Shown one piece after another: positions 20,775-31,689 of a stretch of 64,000 nucleotides of DNA. The notes under the pieces are model-generated. The model was not told the origin of the DNA and searched no databases. It was given only the letters and a program-made list of their open reading frames with translations. This DNA is from Papaver somniferum. Lineage: Eukaryota > Streptophyta > Magnoliopsida > Ranunculales > Papaveraceae. Position 1 is the first letter of the stretch. Every line of letters begins with the position of its first letter. A program made the translations under genes and the position numbers. The DNA is taken from positions 95,973,275 to 96,037,274 of the forward strand of contig NC_039359.1 in assembly GCF_003573695.1 (NCBI RefSeq), read 5' to 3'.

Positions 20775-23700
20775 ATGGCTAGCTTTGTCAGATCGTTTTC
20801 AAAGAAAAATAGTTTGAAAAATAAAATAACCCTTAATTCAGAAGAGGTCATAATGCATGACATTGAAAAACAATTACAAAATTGGAATATTCCTAAAGTT
20901 CCAGTTAATGAAGTATATAAGAAAGGATCTTTTTAATTCAGAAGCGATTACGCAATTAAAACTGTAGAAAAGACCATATCTATAATTGATTCGAATGATA
21001 ATTTTGAGCTTTTCTCTCCTAGAATGATAGAAGATCATAAACAAAAAATATTTAATTATCTTCATATAGGCTTAATCCAAATAGTCGTAAAACCATTGAC
21101 AAGGACAGGATTAAATAATTCTGTACTCTTATGTGTCAGGGATTGTAGACACAATAAATTCACTGATTCATTATTAGGAATTATTGAGTCCACCTTATGT
21201 GAAGGTCCAATTTATTTTAATTGTTTCCCAAATTTTTCGGTGTCTCTGTCTGATCCAGGACTCCTTAAAACTCTAACTTTAAATGTTAGAACTTAGGGGT
21301 TTGATATGGTCGCAGGGTCGCAGAACTTAGCTGTTGTGTATAGAATATATTATAAGGTTATGAATACCTTATGTCCTAATGCTCAAGTTTATGACACAAA
21401 AGGTCAGACTACTCTTTTTCATACCAATATTCGTAAAGCCCATACAGTTATTCCCAGAACCATAAAGTGGGATCAGGTTACCCTCTCTGAAAAGTGGACT
21501 TTACAGGTAGAAGTTCCAGCAAAGCCTTGCCAAAACCAAAATCTCCAACAAATAATTGAATATGAAGATGGAGATGTGGAAACACAGTTTACATCTTTCA
21601 GGAAAACTAGGCTTAAGATATCAGAAGGCGAGGGAAGTGCACCAAGGCCATCCGTAGCATCTTCTTCTTATACAGATCCTATTCATAATTTTATAAATGA
21701 CCCAAATGATATTATTATAGAAGGAGTTAAACAAACCACACATCAGGTTAATAAACCTTATTATAAAGTAGAAACGCCAAAATCTACGGTTAGAAATATT
21801 CCTGAACAAGTAGATAAATGTGATCCAAAAACCATCATTGGATTTACAAGAACTTCGAAAAGAGTATGATAGTTTAGAAAATACAAATAAAAGGGCTTGG
21901 TTTGAATCCAACTTTAGTTCTAATAGAAGAACAAGAATATATAAAACTTATGCTCTATACTTAAGTCATAATAAAAATCCAAACCCATTTTTCACCTGGT
22001 TTGAAGATTTTACCAAAACTTGCAATTTAAATAAATATAAGAGATCGCTTAATATGTTGGAAACCCATTTTCAATCTTATACGACAAAAGATGGAAATGT
22101 TATTCATTGAATCCATCCACCAGAAGTAGTCCTTGATATCAAAGGTGCTATAGCAGCCCCATACAAATTAGAACATAAGGGAACTGATTCAGTAGCTAAC
22201 CATAAAGATATTGGTCAGTTAATACAACAAAATAACTACACCAATTTATATTTACATTCAATAGGAAAACAAACGACAAGAATTGAAGGCTTGTTAAACA
22301 AGGATAAAATCCAACATATACAACCTAATGAGCTTAAACTTAATCAGGCACCATCTAGTGGATTATTATTTAAACCAAACCCAATAATAGATCCAAATGT
22401 CTTCAGGTTGTCCAACCCAGATAATAGCTTTGTAGATGCACTAGTAGAAAATCTAGGAAAATTAAGCTTATCTGCTTCAGGCCCATCTAAAGCATCCAAA
22501 CAATCAAAAGAAGGAATAAATGTTCTGTCCAAACACGAAGAATACAGTGATATAGATACAGAAGAACTGGAAGAAATTTTTCATTCATCAAATTCTGGTA
22601 ATATTAACAACAATTTTGATGACATTAATAAAATATATTTTGGAAAAAATAAATATACGCCGACAGTTCCTACTAGAAATTATTACCCTAGACCAACACC
22701 GGTAGATTTACAACTGGAAGAGGATTATAATTGGAATCAGACTTCGTTTGATGGAAGATCTATAGTTGATTGGAACATAGATGGTATGACAGAATACCAA
22801 ATAGTAAATATTATAAGACAAATGTCGATGTATGCTTATGCTTCTAGACTCATTAAAAACCCAGAAAAACAAATTGCTGAATCTATAGTTACTGGATTTA
22901 CTGGCCAACTTAAAGGATGGTGGGATTTCCATATGTCCTACCAGGCAAAATATAGCATTTATATGGCAAAGAAACCAATCAAGCTAGAAGATGGTACTGA
23001 ATACTCTCAGGAAGATATTGTTAGTACCCTACTTTATACCATTGGCCTGCACTTTGTAGGAAGTAATAGCCAACAAATGGAAAGATCTAGGGAATTACTT
23101 ATTAATCTTAAATGTCCTACCCTCTCCCATTATAGATGGTACAAGGATGTATTCTTCTCAAAATTGTTTAGCAGAGAAGATTGTTCCTCTAATTCTGATT
23201 TTTGGAAAGAGAAATTCGTCTCAGGATTACCCCCTCTGTTTGCTGAAAGGGTTAGAAATAGACTAAAATCAAAAAATATTCAACAATGTATTGAGATGGC
23301 GAATATACTTTTGGCCAACTATCTTCTGAAATTGTATGTAAAGGTTTAGCTTTATGCTCGGACATAAAGCTACATAGAAAAATACAAAAGAATAAATTAT
23401 CTAACAGGCAAGAGTTAGGTGATTTTTGTGAGCAATTTGGATACACTAATATACCATCCACGTTATTATCTAGGAAGAAAGGTACTCGACCACCTTCCCA
23501 TAACAATCCTAAGACTACTGGATATCCTAATAGGTATCCATTGAAATCTAAACGACCCAATTTTAGAAAAAAACAATAAGACACAAAAATTAAATAAAAA
23601 GACTAATAAGTCACTTCCGGTCTGTTACAAGTGTGGAAAAATTGTGCATTATAGTAATAAGTGTCGTACAAAACAAAAAATAAATGAGCTTAATCTAGAC

Positions 23701-24302
23701 GAAAGTCTCAAACGTCAACTAGAACAAGTCCTCTTAATGGACTCCGATCTATCTGAAGAGGATGAATCATCCTCCTCAGAAAATGATTCAGGGACAATTT
23801 CAGGATTGGAGGATGATGAATGTACAGATGGTTGTTCTTGTAAAAATTGTTTTCATAAACAAATATCTAGTCTAGGAATTAATGTCCTCACCAATGAAGA
23901 AAATTTTATATTAGATTTAACTGATAAAATTGAAAATCCAGAATCAAAGCGAATAGCTTTAGAAAAATATATTGAAGTGGCTAAAAGAGCACCAAAACAA
24001 GAGAAAATTGAAACTTCTTACAAACCTTATAGTTTTAAGGAAATAATGGCAAGAGTAGAAAATCATCACATTAAAAAAGAACCATCAGTCAATGATCTTA
24101 GGGCATAAGTTAATCAGTGTAAAGAAGAATTAAGAAGTCTTAAGCAAAGAGTCCAGATATTGGAACTTCATAAACCAGTAGACTGTGAGTATGACTCACA
24201 AGAAGAAAACTCTTTTGATGAAATTTTACAAAACTACCAGACTCATATTACTACACATATAGATAAACCAGAATCACCTACTAATAACCAGGATATCGAA
24301 AT
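20775..24302 (+). pseudogene. Copy A movement protein and coat protein region, broken
   Basis: Starts at the ATG at 20775. The movement-protein part (about 20775-21500) belongs to the 30K-type family that modifies plasmodesmata. The coat-protein part follows, with a CP-core-like block (KLFSREDCSS...FWKEKFVSGLPPLF, near 23150-23245) and a zinc knuckle VCYKCGKIVHYSNKC (about 23620-23664). Breaks visible by comparison with copy B: TAA at 934-936 of the 20-kb block (20934-20936, from CAA), TAG at 21294 (from CAG), a 29-bp deletion near 21813 flanked by AGA, TGA at 22108, a one-base deletion near 23296, a small deletion near 23570 and TAA near 24106 (from GAA). The protein cannot be made as a whole. 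Confidence 0.85.
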
Positions 24303-26273
24303 ATGCAATTCATTAATATAATATATAAAGTAATCACTCAAAAGTGGTACACCTTAGTCACCCTAATCATAGGAAAAGAATACCGTTTTGAAACTATGGC
24401 ACTCATAGATTCGGGTGCAGATCTAAACTGCTTAAATGAAGGATTAATTCCTATAAAGTATTTTAGCAAAACAATCCAAGTTCTTAATACTGCAGATGGA
24501 AACAAATTGATAATTAATTACAAATTATCTGATGCTGCGGTGTGTAATAATGGTATTTGTCTAGCGATACCATTTATCATGGTAAAGAATTTATCTCAAT
24601 CCTGCATACTAGGGACTCAATTCTTGAATATTTTATACCCGTTAAGTATTAACAATACGGGGATTGAATCCCTCATTCAGAGACATAAAATATTATTTGA
24701 ATTTGTCTCTGAACCTAGGCAAAAATTTATTAACCAGGTTCAAGAAAAAATCAAGCACAAAGAAAAAATTTTGTTCTTCTTAAAAGAGGAGATTCAGTAT
24801 AAGCAAATAGAAGAGAAACTAAATTGCCTAAAACTCCAAAAACAAATCAATGATTTTAATGATCTTCTAGTGAAAGAAGTTTGTGCTGAAATCCCAAATG
24901 CATTCTGGGAAAGAATACAACATATAGTAGAATTACCTTATGAACCAGATTTTTCTGAAAAAATGATTCCAACAAAAGCCAGACCAACTCAAATGAACAA
25001 TAGATTATTAGAAATATGTAAATCTGAAATTCAAGATTTACTAGATAAAGGTTTGATTAGAAAAAGTTACTCTCCTTGGAGTTGTCCTGCATTTTATGTA
25101 GAAAAAGCAGCTGAATTAGAAAGAGGAGTTCCGAGATTAGTCATCAACTATAAGCCTTTGAATAAAGAATTAAGATGGATTAGGTATCCAATTCCTAATA
25201 AAAAAGATCTTTTAGATAGATTACATAATGCTGTCATATTTTCAAAATCTGACTTAAAGTCAGGATATTGGCAAATTCAAATCGCAGAAAAAGACAAGTA
25301 TAAAACTGCATTTACGGTTCCCTTTGGACATTATGAATGGAATGTTATGCCATTTGGTTTAAAAAATGCTCCATCAGAATTTCAATATATTATGAATAAC
25401 ATATTTAATTCTTATTCAACTTTTACAATTGTATACATTGATGATGTATTAATATATTCTGAATCAATTGAGCAACATTTTAAACACTTATCAATATTCC
25501 TCAAAATAGTAAAACAGGCCGGATTAGTGGTATCTACAAAAAAGATGAAAATATTTCAAACCCAGGTTAGATTCCTTGGTCACAATATTAATAAAGGTAC
25601 TATAATACCTATAGAACGGGCTATATCCTTTGCTGATAAATTTCCTGATGAAATCAAGGATAAAAAACAGTTACAAAGATTCTTAGGAAGCTTAAATTAT
25701 ATAGAAGATTTTTATAAGGATTTAGCTAAGGATAGAAAACCTCTATATGCAAGATTACGGAAAAACCCTGCTAATTGGAGCATTGAGCATACAACTGCTG
25801 TTATAAAAATCAAAGCTAAAGATAAAGAATTGCCATGCCTAACTATAGCGAATCCAACAGCCTACAAAATAGTTGAGACTGATGCTTCAGATGTCGGATA
25901 TGGAGGAATCCTTAAACAAAGGATTCATAATAAAGAGCAATTAGTAAGATATACCTCAAATGTATGGAAATCGGCACAACAAAATTACTCAACCATTAAA
26001 AAAGAAATATTGGCAATAATTCATTGTGTTACTAAATTTGAAAGTGATTTGTTAAACCAGGAATTTCTTATTAGAGTGGATTGTCAGGCAGCTAAGGAAG
26101 TATTGGTAAAGGATGTTAAAAATTTAGCCTCTCGACAAATTTTTGCAAGATGGAAAGCCATTTTATCAGCGTTTGATTTCAAAATTGAATATATAAAAGG
26201 TGAAACTAATTCTCTAACTGATTTCTTGACTCGTGAATTTTTGCAGGGGAAGCATGGACTGCCAGATAACTAG
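24303..26273 (+). CDS. Copy A protease-RT-RNase H frame (uninterrupted)
   Basis: A 656-codon open frame from the ATG at 24303 to TAG at 26271. It contains a retropepsin-type protease with ALIDSGADLNCL near its start, then a linker, the reverse transcriptase (KSDLKSGYWQI, MPFGLKNAPSEFQ and catalytic YIDD with Tyr at 25434-25436), the connection with QLQRFLGSLNYIEDFYKD, and RNase H (VETDASDVGYGG, KKEILAIIHCVTKFE, FLIRVDCQAAKE). It would copy the viral RNA to DNA in an infected cell. Copies B and C share a one-base deletion right after the MPFGLKNAPS block, which A lacks. In the ancestral genome this frame is the 3' part of the polyprotein, so the ATG used here may not be a natural start. It is the only long viral enzyme frame in the window without a break. 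Confidence 0.88.
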   Translation: MQFINIIYKVITQKWYTLVTLIIGKEYRFETMALIDSGADLNCLNEGLIPIKYFSKTIQVLNTADGNKLIINYKLSDAAVCNNGICLAIPFIMVKNLSQSCILGTQFLNILYPLSINNTGIESLIQRHKILFEFVSEPRQKFINQVQEKIKHKEKILFFLKEEIQYKQIEEKLNCLKLQKQINDFNDLLVKEVCAEIPNAFWERIQHIVELPYEPDFSEKMIPTKARPTQMNNRLLEICKSEIQDLLDKGLIRKSYSPWSCPAFYVEKAAELERGVPRLVINYKPLNKELRWIRYPIPNKKDLLDRLHNAVIFSKSDLKSGYWQIQIAEKDKYKTAFTVPFGHYEWNVMPFGLKNAPSEFQYIMNNIFNSYSTFTIVYIDDVLIYSESIEQHFKHLSIFLKIVKQAGLVVSTKKMKIFQTQVRFLGHNINKGTIIPIERAISFADKFPDEIKDKKQLQRFLGSLNYIEDFYKDLAKDRKPLYARLRKNPANWSIEHTTAVIKIKAKDKELPCLTIANPTAYKIVETDASDVGYGGILKQRIHNKEQLVRYTSNVWKSAQQNYSTIKKEILAIIHCVTKFESDLLNQEFLIRVDCQAAKEVLVKDVKNLASRQIFARWKAILSAFDFKIEYIKGETNSLTDFLTREFLQGKHGLPDN

Positions 26274-26334
26274 GGGAAGGGCTCCTCAATTTTCTTAACC
26301 ATCTCCTAATAAAAGGAACAAAAGTAATCCTATT

Positions 26335-27379
26335 ATGATTAAAGGAAACCCAAATAAGGGAAAACAATATTCTTCTTCAGAAGAAAAGTCGGCATTTATA
26401 ATGTCTGCATCAATACCGCTTTTAGTGGTAGAAACAGAACATGCTAACAGAGATCCTGCAGAAGTTGCAAGCATGTACTTAAAAGAGCATACTTTACCAC
26501 ATTATGGTAAAACTAGAGAGTTTTATGAAACAATACTCATAGAGACAGGATCTATCCTTTTAACACATAACACGGCCAACAGTAATGGTAATGGTCCTCC
26601 TGCGTTCTCCAAGCTTGTTATTCTTAAGGTATTATCAAACCGAGATTGGGGAATGAACCCTCATGGGTTAAAAAAATTCAATGATCACCCCCATATCAAA
26701 CCGAGATCATATTCGTATACTGATTATATTAAAGCATGGACACATATTTTTTGCTATCAAACTCAGAGATTCTCTCATTCCTGGTATATTGGTTTTAAAC
26801 TCAATACAATCAAAGAGCTACCAAATTGGTTCAGAGCATGGCTAAGTAGCTGGGGGCCATGCCCGGAGATTTTACCTGCATATATTGTAGATATGTTAAA
26901 TAAGTTTATCAAGCCTAATAGCCAATCTTATGATATAAGAAGATTAATGCAGTGGTTCTTTATACTGTATGAAATCCCATGGATTCTAAGATGGAATTAT
27001 TCGATTCCACAAGATAATGATCCTGATTGGGATTATATCCCTTATTTAGAAAGGCAATTATATATCAAATGGTGGGATATATATAATGCATCACATCTAC
27101 AACCATCTACATTTAACATGCAGTTTGTTGCAGCTCAGCTTATGGTATCGGCATCAACCACCTTAATGCCGATGGAATTCTCAACCCACATACTCGCACT
27201 AAAGCATAGGCACGGGGACTTGTCAAAGGAAGAATTTAAGAAGCAGATTTTGGAGGCACTTGACAACGAAGATTTGGGTTCCCAACCATCCTCGTCAAAA
27301 ACCTTTGAGGAAGAAGAGATAAAATCGGAAAATACAGATGACCTAAATGCAAATGGTGATGATTGCTTTGGAATGATAC
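26335..27379 (+). CDS. Copy A second viral ORF (unknown function), 3' end lost at the junction
   Basis: Begins at the ATG at 26335, 61 bp after the polyprotein stop. It is open through the viral part and loses only its last codon and stop at the fold-back junction: copy C ends ...CFGMI then TAG, whereas A continues into spacer and inverted copy B, stopping at 27531. The product is about 350 residues, rich in Trp and Tyr (NWFRAWLSSWGP, FILYEIPWILRWNY) with an acidic Ser/Glu-rich tail (SKTFEEEEIK). No motif I recognise. The equivalent ORF2 of florendoviruses has no assigned function. Confidence 0.75.
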
Positions 27380-27400
27380 AGAAGACCTTAATTCGTGAAA
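27364..27400. other. Tail-to-tail junction of viral copies A and B
   Basis: From 27363 leftward and from 27401 rightward the sequence is an inverted repeat (GCAAATGGTGATGATT against AATCATCACCATTTGC). The 37-bp spacer contains the end of ORF2 (GCTTTGGAATGAT), a fragment ACAGAAGACC that copies nearby ORF2 sequence, and unmatched filler. Templated filler of this kind is typical of end-joining repair. Confidence 0.85.
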
Positions 27401-28432
27401 GAAATCATCACCATTTGCATTTAGGTCTTCTGTATTTTCCGATTTTATCTCTTCTTCCTCAAAGGTTTTTGACGAGGACGGTTGGGAACCCAAATCTTCA
27501 TTATCAAGTGCCTCCAAAATCTGCTTATTAAATTCTTCCTTTGACAAGTCCCCGTGCCTATGATTTAGTGCGAGTATGTGGGTTGAGAATTCCATCGGCA
27601 TTGAGGTGGTTGATGCCGATACCATAAGCTGAGCTGCAACAAACTGCATGTTAAATTTAGATTGTTGTAGATGTGCTGCATTATATCTATCCCACCATTT
27701 GATATATAATTGCCTTTCTAAATAAGGGATATAATCCCAATCAGGATCATTATCTTGTGGAATCGAATAATTCCATCTTAGAATCCATGGGATTTCATAC
27801 AGTATAAAGAACCACTACATTAATCTTCTTATATCATAATATTGGCTATTAGCCTTGATAAACTTGTTTAACATATCTACAATATATGCAGGTAAAATCT
27901 CCGGGCATGGCCCCCAGCTACTTAGCCATGCTCTGAACCAATTTGGTAGCTCTTTGATTGTATTGAGTTTAAAACCAATATACCAGGAATGAGAGAATCT
28001 CTGAGTTTGATAGCAAAAAATATGTGTCCATGCTTTAATATAATCAGTATACGAATATGATCTCGGTTTGATATGGGGGTGATCATTGAATTTTTTTAAC
28101 CCATGAGGGTTCATTCCCCAATCTCGGTATGATAATACCTTAAGAATAACAAGCTTGGAGAACGCAGGAGGACCATTACCATTACTGTTGGCCGTGTTAT
28201 GTGTTAAAAGGATAGATCCTGTCTCTATGAGTATTGTTTTATAAAAATATCTAGTTTTACCATAATGTGGTAAAATATGCTCTTTTAAGTACATGCTTGC
28301 AACTTCTGCAGGATCTCTGTTAGCATGTTCTGTTTCTACCGCTAAAAGCGGTATTGATGTGGACATTATAAATGCCGACTTTTCTTCTGAAGAAGAATAT
28401 TGTTTTCCCTTATTTGGGTTTCCTTTAATCAT
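27401..28432 (-). pseudogene. Copy B second viral ORF, nonsense mutation
   Basis: Reads from the ATG at 28432. It stops at TAG 27815-27817 where copies A and C have CAG, then continues in the same frame to the junction. The last codons are lost at the fold-back. Otherwise it is close to copies A and C. The function of ORF2 is unknown. Confidence 0.82.
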
Positions 28433-28493
28433 AATAGGATTACTTTTTTTCCTTTTATTAGGAGATGGTTAAGAAAATTGAGGAGCCCTTCCC

Positions 28494-31400
28494 CTAGTTA
28501 TCTGGCAGTCCATGCTTCCCCTGCAAAAATTCACGAGTCAAGAAATCAGTTAGAGAATTAGTTTCACCTTTTATATATTCAATTTTGAAATCAAACGCTG
28601 ATAAAATGGCTTTCCATCTTGCAAAAATTTGCCGAGAGGCTAAATTTTTAACATCCTTTACCAATACTTCCTTAGCTGCCTGACAATCCACTCTAATAAG
28701 AAATTCCTGGTTTAACAAATCACGAATTATTGCCAATATTTCTTTTTTAATGGTTGAGTAATTTTGTTGTGCCGATTTCCATACATTTGAGGTATATCTT
28801 ACTAATTGCTCTTTATTATGAATCCTTTGTTTAAAGATTCCTCCATATCCGACATCTGAAGCATCAGTCTCAACTATTTTGTAGGATGTTGGATTCGCTA
28901 TAGTTAGGCATGGCAATTCTTTATCTTTAGCTTTGATTTTTATAACAGCAGTTGTATGCTCACTGCTCCAATTAGCAGGGTTTTTCCGTAATCTTGCATA
29001 TAGAGGTTTTCTATCCTTAGCTAAATCCTTATAAAAATCTTCTATATAATTTAAGCTTCCTAAGAATCTTTGTAACTGTTTTTTATCCTTGATTTCATCA
29101 GGAAATTTATCAGCAAAGGATATAGCCCGTTCTATAGGTATTATAGTACCTTTATTAATATTGTGACCAAGGAATCTAACCTGGGTTTGAAATATTTTCA
29201 TCTTTTTTGCAGATACCACTAATCCGGCCTGTTTTACTATTTTGAGGAATATTGATAAGTGTTTAAAATGTTGCTCAATTGATTCAGAATATATTAATAC
29301 ATCATCAATGTATACAATTGTAAAAGTTGAATAAGAATTAAATATGTTATTCATAATATATTGAAATCTGATGGAGCATTTTTTAAACCAAATGGCATAA
29401 CATTCCATTCATAATGTCCAAAGGGAACCGTAAATGCAGTTTTATACTTGTCTTTTTCTGCGATTTGAATTTGCCAATATCCTGACTTTAAGTCAGATTT
29501 TGAAAATATGACAGCATTATGTAATCTATCTAAAAGATCTTTTTTATTATGAATTGGATACCTAATCCATCTTAATTCTTTATTCAAAGGCTTATAGTTG
29601 ATGACTAATCTCGGAACTCCTCTTTCTAATTCAGCTGCTTTTTCTACATAAAATGCAGGACAACTCCAAGGAGAGTAACTTTTTCTAATCAAACCTTTAT
29701 CTAGTAAATCTTGAATTTCAGATTTACATATTTCTAATAATCTATTGTTCATTTGAGTTGGTTTGGCTTTTATTGGAATCATTTTTTCAGAAAAATCTGG
29801 TTCATAAGGTAATTCTACTATATGTTGTATTCTTTCCCAGAATGCATTTGGGATTTCAGCACAAACTTCTTTCACTAGAAGATCATTAAAATCATTGATT
29901 TGTTTTTGGAGTTTTGGGCAATTTAGTTTCTCTTCTATTTGCTTATACTGAATCTCCTCTTTTAAGAAGAACAAAATTTTTTCTTTGTGCTTGATTTTTT
30001 CTTGAACCTGGTTAATAAATTTTTGCCTATGTTCAGAGACAAATTCAAATAATATTTTATGTCCCTGAATGAGGGCTTCAATGCCCGTATTGTTAATACT
30101 TAACGGGTATAACATATTCAAGAATGGAGTCCCTAATATGCAGGATTGAGATAAATTCTTTACCATGATAAATGGTGTCGCTAGACAAATACCATTACTA
30201 CACACCGCAACATCAGATAATTTGTAATTAATTATCAATTTGTTTCCATCTGCAGTATTAAGAACTTGGATTGTTTTTCTAAAATACTTTGTGGGAATTA
30301 ATCCTTCATTTAAGCAGTTTAGATCTGCACCCGAATCTATGAGTGCCATAGTTTCAAAACGGTATTCTTTTCCTATGATTAGGGTGACTAAGGTGTACCA
30401 CTTTTGAGTGATTACTTTATATATTATATTAATGAATTGCATGTTTTCGATATCCTGGTTATTAGTAGGTGATTCTGGTTTATCTATATGTGTAGTAATA
30501 TGAGTCTGGTAGTTTTGTAAAATTTCATCAAAAGAGTTTTCTTCTTGTGAGTCATACTCACAGTCTACTGGTTTATGAAGTTCCAATATCTGGATTCTTT
30601 GCTTAAGACTTCTTAATTCTTCTTTAAACTGATTAACTTCTGCCCTAAGATCATTGACTGATGGTTCTTTTTTAATGTGATGATTTTCTACTCTTGCCAT
30701 TATTTCCTTAAAACTATAAGGTTTGTAAGAAGTTTCGATTTTCTCTTGTTTTGGTGCTCTTTTAGCTACTTCAATATATTTTTCTAAAGCTATTCGCTTT
30801 GATTCTGGATTTTCAATTTTATCAATTAACTCTAATATAAAATTTTCTTCATTGGTGAGGACATTAATTCCTAGACTAGATATTTGTTTATGAAAACAAT
30901 TTTTACAAGAACAACCATCTGTACATTCATCATCCTCCAATCCTGAAATTGTCCCTGAATCATTTTCTGAGGAGGATGATTCATCCTCTTCAGATAGATC
31001 GGAGTCCATTAAGAGGACTTGTTCTAATTGACGTTTGAGACCTTCGTCTAGATTAAGCTCATTTATTTTTTGTTTTGTACGACACTTATTACTATAATGC
31101 CCAATTTTTCCACACTTGTAACAGACCGGAAGTGACTTATTAGTCTTTTTATTTAATTGTTGTGTCTTATTGTTGTTTTTCCTAAAATTGGGTCGTTTAG
31201 ATTTCAATGGATACCTATTAGGATATCTAGTAGTCTTAGGATTGTTATGGGAAGGTGGTAGAGTACCTTTCTTCCTAGATAATAACACGGATGGTGTATT
31301 AGTGTATCCAAATTGCTCACAAAAATCACCTAACTCTTGCCTGTTAGATAATTTATTCTTTTGTATTTGTCTTTTTAGCTTTATGTCTGAGCATAAAGCT

Positions 31401-31672
31401 AAACCTTCACATACAATTTCGGAAGATAGTTGGCCAAAAGTATATTTGCCATACTCAATACGTTGTTGAATATTTTTTGATTTTAGTCTATTTCTAACCC
31501 TTTCATCAAACAGAGGGGGTAATCCTGAGACGAAATTCTCTTTCCAAAAATCAGAATTAGAGGAACAATCTTCTCTGCTAAACAATTTTGATAAGAATAC
31601 ATCCTTGTACCATCTATAACGGGAGAGGGTAGGACATTTAAGATTAATAAGTAATTCCCTAGATCTTTCCAT
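28494..31672 (-). pseudogene. Copy B coat C-terminus, zinc knuckle, protease, RT and RNase H, frameshifted
   Basis: One frame (31672-29351, 773 codons) covers the coat-protein end, the zinc knuckle VCYKCGKIGHYSNKC (about 31085-31132), the protease ALIDSGADLNCL and RT up to MPFGLKNAPS. A one-base deletion then shifts the frame; RT (YIDD), connection and RNase H continue in 29408-28494. RNase H also lacks 21 bp (in frame) present in copy A between AII and the DLLNQEF block. The same one-base RT deletion occurs in copy C. This copy gives the cleanest view of the coat-to-protease part. Confidence 0.88.
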
Positions 31673-31689
31673 TTGTTGGCTATTACTTC

